From Pseudomonadota bacterium (GTDB lineage: Bacteria > Pseudomonadota > Alphaproteobacteria > Rhizobiales > Beijerinckiaceae), in NCBI GenBank assembly GCA_023452965.1, contig JAEXUU010000163.1:1-6867 (forward strand): a DNA stretch of 6,867 nucleotides, in the 5' to 3' direction. Both the position numbers and the translations under genes were made by a program. Position 1 is the stretch's first letter; every line of letters begins with the position of its first letter. Under the pieces are notes generated by a model, which was given only the letters and a program-made list of their open reading frames with translations, made no database searches and had not been told where the DNA came from. This document shows positions 1-6,867 of this stretch, one piece after another.

Positions 1-243
1 GTCTATGGCAGCGTCGTGATGGCGACCGCGATCCTGCTGGAAAGCGCCCTCGCCTTCCTCGACCTCTCCGACCCGAACATCGCCTCCTGGGGCAATCTGA
101 TCGGCCAGGGCCGCAAGGTGCTGCGCAGCGAATGGTATGTCTCGGCCATCCCCGGCGTCGCCATCCTCCTGACCATCCTCTCGGTCTCGCTGGTCGGCCA
201 GGGGCTGAACGACGCGCTCAATCCGAGGCTTCGCAACCGATGA
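1..243 (+). CDS. ABC transporter permease, DppC/OppC family, C-terminal fragment
   Basis: This is the 3' end of an inner-membrane permease of a dipeptide/oligopeptide/nickel-type ABC importer; the start lies left of the window. Frame 1 is open from the first base and encodes 80 residues before TGA at 241-243. The fragment holds the cytoplasmic coupling segment of this family (E-S-A-L-A-F-L followed by SWG, about residues 14-31), which contacts the ATPase. It then has a last hydrophobic helix (about residues 53-68, AIPGVAILLTILSVSL) and the family-typical ending G-x-x-L-N-D-A-L-N-P-R-L. That ending is characteristic of DppC-like rather than DppB-like subunits. The next gene's ATG overlaps this stop (ATGA), so the two are translationally coupled and form one transporter. 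The GTG at 16 is an internal codon, not a start. The substrate is unknown. Confidence 0.9.
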   Translation, partial: VYGSVVMATAILLESALAFLDLSDPNIASWGNLIGQGRKVLRSEWYVSAIPGVAILLTILSVSLVGQGLNDALNPRLRNR

Positions 244-1868
244 GCGCCGCCCAGATGATTGCTTCCGCGCCGGCGCCGCTCGTCCGGATCGAGGACCTGA
301 CCATCGCCCTGCCCAAGGGGGCCGACCGGCCCCATGCGGTCGAGAACCTGTCGCTGACCCTGAACGCCGGCGAGATCGTCTGCGTCGTCGGCGAAAGCGG
401 CTCGGGCAAGTCGATGACCGCATCGGCCCTGATGGGGCTGCTCCCGCCCATGCTGCCGATCCGCGGCGGCAGGATCATGCTCGGCGAGCGCGACATCGTC
501 CGCCTGTCCGAGGACGAGATGCGGGCGATCCGCGGCCCCGAGATCGGCATGATCTTCCAGGAGCCGATGACGGCGCTGAACCCGCTGCGCACCGCCGGCG
601 ACCAGATCGCCGAGATGTTCCGCGCCCATACCGATCTGCCCAAGAAGGAAATCGAGGCGCGCGCTCTCAAGCTCCTCGACGAGGTCGGCATTCCCGATCC
701 GGCGTCCGCTTATCGCGCCTATCCGCACGAGCTCTCCGGTGGTCAGCGCCAGCGCGTGATGATCGCGATGGCGCTGGCGCTCGAGCCGAACATCCTGATC
801 GCCGACGAGCCGACGACGGCGCTCGACGTCACGATCCAGGCGCAGATCCTCAAGCTGATCCGCGACATCCAGCGCCGCACCGGCATGTCGGTGCTGTTCA
901 TCACCCATGATTTCGGCGTGGTCGCCGAGATCGCCGACCGGGTGATGGTGATGCAGCACGGCAAGGTGGTCGAGAGCGGCAGCGCCGAGGCCGTGCTGGA
1001 GAACCCGCAGCACCCCTATACCAAGGCACTGATCGCGGCCGTGCCGAGCCTGACGCCCCCGCCGCCGCGCACGCTGCCGCAGAACAGCATCGCGACGATC
1101 CGCGAGCTATCCAAGACCTATCGCAGCGGCGGTGGCTGGTTCGGCCGCAAGGAGCGCGTCACCTATGCGGTGAAGTCGGCGAGCATCGAGCTGCCCAGCC
1201 AGGCCACCCTCGGCATCGTCGGCGAGTCCGGCTCCGGCAAGTCGACGCTGGCGCGCTGCATCGTGCGCCTGCTCGACCCGGACCAGGGCGCGATCGAACT
1301 CGACGGCGTCGATTTCGGCAAGCTCGAAGGCGAGAGCCTGCGGCGCCATCGCCATCTCGTCCAGATGGTCTTCCAAGACCCTTACGCCTCGCTCAACCCG
1401 CGCCGAACCGTCGGAGACCTCGTCACTCAGGGCCTGATCGCGCGCGGCACCAAGCACGGCGCGGCGATGGCGCGCGCCAAGGAGCTCTTCGCCCTTGTCG
1501 GCCTCGATCCGAGCGCGACCGACCGGCTGCCACACGAATTCTCCGGCGGCCAGCGCCAGCGCATCGGCCTCGCACGGGCACTGGCGCTGGAGCCCAAGGT
1601 GCTGGTCGCGGACGAAGCCGTGTCGGCGCTCGACGTCTCCGTGCAGGCGCAGGTGCTCAAGCTTCTGGTCGAGCTGCGCGACAAACTCTCGCTTTCGATG
1701 ATCTTCATCACCCACGATCTGCGCGTCGCGGCGCAGATCTGCGACCGGATCGCGATCATGCAGCGCGGCGAGGTCGTCGAGCAGGGCGTGACGGCGGAGA
1801 TCTTCGCCGCGCCCCAGCACCCCTACACCCAAAGGCTGCTCTCGGCCGTGCCGGGACGAGCCAACTGA
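240..1868 (+). CDS. Fused DppD-DppF-type ABC transporter ATP-binding protein (two nucleotide-binding domains)
   Basis: This 542-residue cytoplasmic ATPase powers a dipeptide/oligopeptide/glutathione-type importer; the DppD and DppF halves are joined in one chain. NBD1: Walker A GESGSGKS at residues 51-58, Q-loop Q107, signature LSGGQ 165-169, Walker B ending D189-E190, H-loop H223. It is followed by the oligopeptide-family motif [10 protein letters not shown] from residue 255. NBD2: Walker A 328-335, Q379, signature FSGGQ 434-438, D458-E459, H492, and a second HPYT motif near residues 524-533. Both sites look catalytically intact. The frame is open upstream to 132, but ATG 240 is preferred: it overlaps the permease stop, a weak GAGG lies at 225-228, and the protein then begins just before the first conserved strand. 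The length suits fused GsiA/DppDF proteins. The family does not reveal the substrate. A partner permease lies immediately upstream; the binding protein and other permease are presumably left of the window. Confidence 0.93.
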   Translation: MSAAQMIASAPAPLVRIEDLTIALPKGADRPHAVENLSLTLNAGEIVCVVGESGSGKSMTASALMGLLPPMLPIRGGRIMLGERDIVRLSEDEMRAIRGPEIGMIFQEPMTALNPLRTAGDQIAEMFRAHTDLPKKEIEARALKLLDEVGIPDPASAYRAYPHELSGGQRQRVMIAMALALEPNILIADEPTTALDVTIQAQILKLIRDIQRRTGMSVLFITHDFGVVAEIADRVMVMQHGKVVESGSAEAVLENPQHPYTKALIAAVPSLTPPPPRTLPQNSIATIRELSKTYRSGGGWFGRKERVTYAVKSASIELPSQATLGIVGESGSGKSTLARCIVRLLDPDQGAIELDGVDFGKLEGESLRRHRHLVQMVFQDPYASLNPRRTVGDLVTQGLIARGTKHGAAMARAKELFALVGLDPSATDRLPHEFSGGQRQRIGLARALALEPKVLVADEAVSALDVSVQAQVLKLLVELRDKLSLSMIFITHDLRVAAQICDRIAIMQRGEVVEQGVTAEIFAAPQHPYTQRLLSAVPGRAN

Positions 1869-1873
1869 CGGAG
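1866..1873 (+). promoter_or_regulatory. Stop codon abutting Shine-Dalgarno (TGACGGAG) for the cupin gene
   Basis: The ATPase stop TGA is followed after one base by GGAG (1870-1873), nine bases before ATG 1883. This supports that start and suggests translational reinitiation within the operon. The same eight bases recur at the next gene junction. Confidence 0.6.
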
Positions 1874-1882
1874 TCTTGCGCC

Positions 1883-2395
1883 ATGAGCGAAGTCCACGAA
1901 CCCGGCGAGACCTTCGTCGTTCAGCCCGGCACGGCCACCAGCTTCTGGCAGCCGGTGCCGGCCAACGGCCATATCGAGGTCGCGCTCGACCCGTCCAAGG
2001 TCAAGATGGACAACCCGCTGGCCTTCGGCACCCAGACCGTGCCGCCCGGCGGCTATGTGCGCGAGCACAGCCATGACCGCCATGAAGAGGTCATCTACTT
2101 CATCAAGGGCAAGGGCCGCGCCGTGCTCGACGGCAAGGACGTCCCGGCCGTGCCCGGCACGGCGATCTTCGTCGGTAAGAGCCGCCGCCACATGTTCATC
2201 AACGACGGCACCGAGGACCTGCACTGGGTCTGGCTGATCGTGCCGAACGGTCTCGAGGACTTCTTCCGCCTGATCGGTCGCCCGCGCACTGCCGGCGAGC
2301 CCGCGCCGGAGAATTTCCCGCGGCCCGAGAACGTGCTTGAGATCGAACGCCAGACGGTCTTCGCGGCCCAGCCCGCCGACCAGCGCAAGCCCTGA
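1883..2395 (+). CDS. Single-domain cupin protein
   Basis: A 170-residue cytoplasmic protein with one conserved beta-barrel cupin domain and no signal peptide or membrane segment. Cupin motif 1 is seen as G56-x5-H62-x-H64-x4-E69-x6-G76. Motif 2 is G92-x5-G98-x4-H103-x3-N107; the usual Pro before the second Gly is replaced by Val97. H62, H64, E69 and H103 are the expected metal ligands, so an Fe, Mn or Ni site is probably intact. About 45 residues precede the barrel, and a Pro-rich tail of roughly 35 residues follows it. The start is set by GGAG at 1870-1873. It sits 14 bases after the transporter ATPase and 11 bases before the dehydrogenase, clearly in the same operon. Small cupins include isomerases, epimerases, dioxygenases and binding proteins, and nothing here picks among them. 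A role on the imported compound or its breakdown product is inferred from context only. Confidence 0.9.
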   Translation: MSEVHEPGETFVVQPGTATSFWQPVPANGHIEVALDPSKVKMDNPLAFGTQTVPPGGYVREHSHDRHEEVIYFIKGKGRAVLDGKDVPAVPGTAIFVGKSRRHMFINDGTEDLHWVWLIVPNGLEDFFRLIGRPRTAGEPAPENFPRPENVLEIERQTVFAAQPADQRKP

Positions 2396-2401
2396 CGGAG
2401 G
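2393..2401 (+). promoter_or_regulatory. Stop codon abutting Shine-Dalgarno (TGACGGAGG) for the dehydrogenase gene
   Basis: The cupin stop TGA is followed after one base by GGAGG (2397-2401), with GGAG six bases before ATG 2407. It repeats the arrangement at 1866-1873 and fixes the dehydrogenase start. Confidence 0.6.
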
Positions 2402-2406
2402 CTGGA

Positions 2407-3201
2407 ATGGCGAGCGAGCGGCGCCTCGCGCTGATCGGCTTCGGCACGATCGCGCGCGACATTCACGCCCGCCTCAGCGGCGATGGCTTTGCCTTCGCCT
2501 GCCTGCTGCGGCCGGGCTCGCCGAGCCGGGCGAGCCTGCCTGCCGGCGTCGCCGCGCTCGATAGCCTTGGCGACCTGCTGGCCTGGCGCCCCGACCTCGT
2601 CGTCGAGGCCGCGGGCCATGCGGCCGTCGCCGAGACCTTGCCGCAAGTGCTCGCCGCCGGCATCCCGGCGCTGCCGGCCTCGACCGGTGCGCTCGCCGAC
2701 GATGCCCTGCTCTTGCGCCTCGCCGAGGCTGCGCAAACCGGAAACGCCCGGCTGATCGTTCCCTCCGGCGCGGTCGGCGGCCTCGACTATCTCGCGGCGC
2801 TGCGCGAGACGCAGGATGCGAAAGTCCGCTACACCTCGCGCAAGCCACCGGCTGCCTGGGGGCCGGAGCTCTCCGCGGCCGGCCTTGCCGAGAAAGCCGC
2901 TCAGGCCGAGATCGTGCTCTACGAAGGCTCCGCGCGCGAAGCCGCCAGGCGCTACCCGAAGAACCTCAATGTCGGGCTGACCATTGCGCTCGCCGTCGGG
3001 CATGACCGCCTCTCGGTCAGGATCGTTTCCGACCCGGCCGCGGCCGGCAATACGCACGAGATCGAGGCGACGAGCGCGCTCGGCACCGCGCGGCTGAGCT
3101 TCGTCAACCTGCCCTCGCCAACCAATCCGAAGACCTCGGCCCTGACGGCGGCGAGCCTGACCGCCGCGATCCGCCGCCAGTTCGACCGCATCGCGGTCTA
3201 G
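2407..3201 (+). CDS. Aspartate dehydrogenase-family (NadX/DUF108) NAD(P)-dependent oxidoreductase
   Basis: A 264-residue soluble enzyme, the usual length of the L-aspartate dehydrogenase family. Members oxidatively deaminate L-aspartate to iminosuccinate/oxaloacetate with NAD(P), or run in reverse. The N-terminal Rossmann fold shows GFGTIA at residues 11-16. Family blocks follow: PSGAVGGLD 119-127, a TSRKPPAAW stretch around 140, an EGSAREAA segment leading to YPKN 183-186, GNTHEIE with N215 and H217, and NPKTS 240-244. The N-x-H pair matches the substrate-binding Asn and catalytic His known in archaeal aspartate dehydrogenase, so the enzyme is probably active. NAD-biosynthetic neighbours (nadA, nadC) are absent. 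Instead it lies 25 bases before a cobalamin-dependent mutase-like gene and after a cupin and a peptide-type transporter. A catabolic role on aspartate or a substituted aspartate is therefore more likely than NAD synthesis; this is inference. The symbol is left blank because the true substrate is uncertain. Confidence 0.88.
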   Translation: MASERRLALIGFGTIARDIHARLSGDGFAFACLLRPGSPSRASLPAGVAALDSLGDLLAWRPDLVVEAAGHAAVAETLPQVLAAGIPALPASTGALADDALLLRLAEAAQTGNARLIVPSGAVGGLDYLAALRETQDAKVRYTSRKPPAAWGPELSAAGLAEKAAQAEIVLYEGSAREAARRYPKNLNVGLTIALAVGHDRLSVRIVSDPAAAGNTHEIEATSALGTARLSFVNLPSPTNPKTSALTAASLTAAIRRQFDRIAV

Positions 3202-3214
3202 CCGGCAGGCCGGT

Positions 3215-3218
3215 GGAG
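3215..3218 (+). promoter_or_regulatory. Shine-Dalgarno for the mutase-like gene
   Basis: GGAG lies eight bases before ATG 3227, in the 25-base gap after the dehydrogenase stop (TAG 3199-3201). It supports 3227 as the start. Confidence 0.6.
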
Positions 3219-3226
3219 AACGCCAG

Positions 3227-5005
3227 ATGACCACCCCTGTCTTGCCGCCGCTCGCCGACCTCGTCCCGCCGCGGCTGCGGCCCGGTCATGAACTGCTGAC
3301 CGAGGGCGCCGTGATGGCGCGCGAATGGCAGGTCGGCCGAAATCTCTTCCTCGATACGGCGCAGGTCGCCTGCGAGGCTGATTACAAGCGCAGGACGGCC
3401 GCCGAAGGCCGGATCATGCAGCACGCCCATATCGGCTTTCGCAGCGTCGAACGCACGCTCGAGGCGATCCGCAGCGTGCATGAGAGCTGTGCCGGGCGCG
3501 GCGTCACCGTCGATCGCTTCGGCATCACCCTCGACTGGTCGATGGGCTATCCCATCGCCGAGCGCGACAAGCGTCCGCGCGGTACCGGCATCGTGTTGAC
3601 CGGGCCGGAGGATTTTGCCCGCATCACCGGCGTCGTCCCGGCCGCGGCGCATTTCGGCGATTTCATGCTCGGCCTTCCGGGCGCCGTCGAGAACACCCGT
3701 GCGGCACTCGCGGCAGGCGTCACCACGGTCGGCAATCTCGGCCAGTACTTCACCTTCCGCCTGCCAGACTGGGACGACGACGTCGCGACGACCGAGGCCA
3801 CGGTGACGGCGCTCGGACTGATCGCGGCCCAGCCGGTCGAGGTTCTCGTCCATTCCAATCTCGACGACGGCTTCGCCGGCCTCTTCTCCGACATGAGCTC
3901 GGCGCTCGGCATGGTTCTGGTCGAGAAATACATCGTCGAGGAGCTGATCGGCGCCCGCGCCTCGCATTGCTACGGGCACCATTTCACCGCGCCGCTGGTG
4001 CGGCTCGCCTTCCATCACGCGCTGATGCAGGTGACCGACACGCCCGGCAGCATGATCTTCGGCAACACGGTCAGCTACAAGTCGACCCCGGCCGGCAATT
4101 TCGCCAGCCTCGCCAGCTATCTCCAGGCCGATATCTGGTCGCTGCGCCGGCAGCACAGCGGCCACGCCATCAACCCGGTGCCGGTCACCGAGAACGAGCG
4201 CATTCCCGACACCGACGAGATCATCGACGCCCAGACCTTCGCCGGAAAGCTGGTCGAGCATGCCTCCGCCAGCCTCGGCCTGATCGATCTAGGCCCCGTC
4301 GATGCGATGGCGGGAAAGCTCGTCGCCGGCGCGCACCAGTTCCGCGACCGCGTCCTTGCCGGCCTGGCGCAGATCGGCGTCGACATCCGCGATCCCGCCG
4401 CCACCATGCTGGCGCTGCGCCGCATCGGCCCGCGACGGCTGGAAGCGCTCTACGGCGTCGGGACGCAGGACCGCGCCGCCTGGGGCGGACGCCGCGCCCT
4501 CGTCGAGGCCGAATGGGTCGAGGAGCTCCGCCATGAGACCGAAGCCTGGCTCGACAAGGTCGCAGCGCCGGTCCGCAGCGGCATCGGCCAGGCGGGGCTC
4601 AAGGTCTGCGTCGCCAGCAGCGACGTGCATGAGCATGGCAAGAGCCTGATCGAGCATCTGCTGACCCAGCTCAAGGCCGAGCCGGTCGATGGCGGCACCT
4701 CGGCCGATCCCGACGACCTCGTCGCCATCGCCCTGGCGAATGGCTGCGACGTGATCGCGATCAGCACCTATAACGGCATCGCCCTGCGCTTCGCGACCGA
4801 GGTTCTGGCGGCGCTCGAACGCGCCGGCACGAAGCTGCCGATCTGCATCGGCGGCCGCCTCAACCAGATCCCCGAGGATTCCAACTCCGGCCTGCCGGTC
4901 GATGTCACCGACGATCTCGCCCGGCTCGGAGCAATCCCCTGTCCGACGCCTGAACGGCTGGTCGCCGAGCTCGCAGCATTGTCGGCCGCGCGCCCGCAAC
5001 CTTAG
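3227..5005 (+). CDS. Glutamate-mutase-like cobalamin-dependent enzyme, barrel and B12 domain fused in one chain
   Basis: A 592-residue soluble protein. The C-terminal domain (about residues 458-575) is a clear B12-binding Rossmann fold with base-off/His-on geometry: D466-x-H468-x-x-G471, exactly 41 residues, S513-x-Y515, exactly 26 residues, then G542-G543. H468 should be the lower cobalt ligand. The only departure is Tyr in place of Leu in the S-x-L element. Residues about 1-420 resemble, distantly and by order of blocks, the TIM-barrel catalytic subunit (epsilon, GlmE/MutE) of glutamate (methylaspartate) mutase, including a G-x-P-G segment, a GVTTVGNLG stretch and a SSALGMVLVEK helix. Known glutamate mutases usually keep the two parts on separate chains. 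Such enzymes use adenosylcobalamin radicals to rearrange carbon skeletons. The reaction here is inferred and the substrate is unknown; a cobalamin-dependent methyltransferase or non-mutase role is less likely but not excluded. It is the last gene of the plus-strand operon, in a likely pathway with the adjacent dehydrogenase. Confidence 0.82.
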   Translation: MTTPVLPPLADLVPPRLRPGHELLTEGAVMAREWQVGRNLFLDTAQVACEADYKRRTAAEGRIMQHAHIGFRSVERTLEAIRSVHESCAGRGVTVDRFGITLDWSMGYPIAERDKRPRGTGIVLTGPEDFARITGVVPAAAHFGDFMLGLPGAVENTRAALAAGVTTVGNLGQYFTFRLPDWDDDVATTEATVTALGLIAAQPVEVLVHSNLDDGFAGLFSDMSSALGMVLVEKYIVEELIGARASHCYGHHFTAPLVRLAFHHALMQVTDTPGSMIFGNTVSYKSTPAGNFASLASYLQADIWSLRRQHSGHAINPVPVTENERIPDTDEIIDAQTFAGKLVEHASASLGLIDLGPVDAMAGKLVAGAHQFRDRVLAGLAQIGVDIRDPAATMLALRRIGPRRLEALYGVGTQDRAAWGGRRALVEAEWVEELRHETEAWLDKVAAPVRSGIGQAGLKVCVASSDVHEHGKSLIEHLLTQLKAEPVDGGTSADPDDLVAIALANGCDVIAISTYNGIALRFATEVLAALERAGTKLPICIGGRLNQIPEDSNSGLPVDVTDDLARLGAIPCPTPERLVAELAALSAARPQP

Positions 5006-5018
5006 GGCCGACGGACCA

Positions 5019-5054
5019 GCGCCGACCCAAGCGGAGGACCGGGCTTGCCGGCGC
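5019..5054. terminator. Imperfect hairpin in the convergent gap (possible bidirectional terminator)
   Basis: The 53-base gap between the two converging genes holds GCGCCG (5019-5024) pairing with CGGCGC (5049-5054). Inside it, CAAGC (5028-5032) pairs with GCTTG (5043-5047), around a 10-base loop with a 3x1 internal bulge. The position between two stop codons fits a shared terminator. There is no T-run on either side, so intrinsic termination is uncertain and the pairing may be chance in GC-rich DNA. Confidence 0.35.
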
Positions 5055-5058
5055 AATC

Positions 5059-6867
<1,809 letters not shown>

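Noticed and set aside
132..239. N-terminal extension of the first ATPase to an upstream start at 132
   Set aside because: The extra residues overlap the permease frame and do not resemble the family's N-terminus. ATG 240 overlaps the stop as expected for coupled genes.
3..1013. Minus-strand open frames opposite the first transporter genes (also 1107-1832)
   Set aside because: They are His/Arg/Asp-rich mirror frames of an ABC ATPase, a well-known artefact opposite GC-rich transporter genes.
2407..3201. Calling the dehydrogenase NadX of NAD biosynthesis
   Set aside because: No nadA or nadC lies nearby, and the neighbours point to uptake and catabolism.
3202..3226. Cobalamin riboswitch or promoter upstream of the mutase-like gene
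   Set aside because: The gap is only 25 bases and holds just a Shine-Dalgarno; there is no room for a B12 box structure.
2095..3234. Long minus-strand open frame opposite the cupin and dehydrogenase
   Set aside because: The plus-strand frame has clear family motifs; the antisense product is Arg/Ala-rich with no recognisable domain.
3104..4261. Long minus-strand open frame opposite the mutase-like gene
   Set aside because: It overlaps strong plus-strand coding sequence and shows no conserved motif or ribosome site.

Overview
The window is a high-GC, densely coding stretch typical of an alphaproteobacterium. The codon bias, short intergenic gaps and duplicated fused dipeptide-transporter ATPases suggest Hyphomicrobiales (a Bosea-, Methylobacterium- or Rhizobium-like organism). 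This assignment rests on general style only, since no rRNA or marker gene is present. No RNA genes, insertion sequences, CRISPR arrays or phage genes were seen.

Layout. On the plus strand, 1-5005 is one tightly packed operon fragment: the 3' end of a DppC-type permease (1-243); a fused two-domain peptide/nickel-family ABC ATPase (240-1868, overlapping the permease stop by ATGA); a small single-domain cupin (1883-2395); an L-aspartate dehydrogenase-family oxidoreductase (2407-3201); and a 592-residue protein with a glutamate-mutase-like barrel and a C-terminal cobalamin-binding domain (3227-5005). Gaps are 11-25 bases or negative, and two stop codons lie directly against the next Shine-Dalgarno (TGACGGAG, at 1866 and 2393). 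After a 53-base convergent gap with an imperfect hairpin, the minus strand carries a second fused dipeptide-family ABC ATPase (5059-6867). Its N-terminus lies beyond the right edge.

How it may work together. The operon looks like an uptake-plus-catabolism unit. A peptide-type ABC importer brings in a small amino-acid-like compound. An adenosylcobalamin-dependent carbon-skeleton mutase and an NAD(P)-dependent amino acid dehydrogenase then process it, with the cupin as an extra enzyme or ligand-binding protein. The mutase and dehydrogenase sit side by side, without the usual partners of either family: no separate GlmS/GlmE subunits or methylaspartate ammonia-lyase, and no nadA/nadC. This is the most likely uncharacterised pathway in the window. 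The substrate cannot be read from the sequence.
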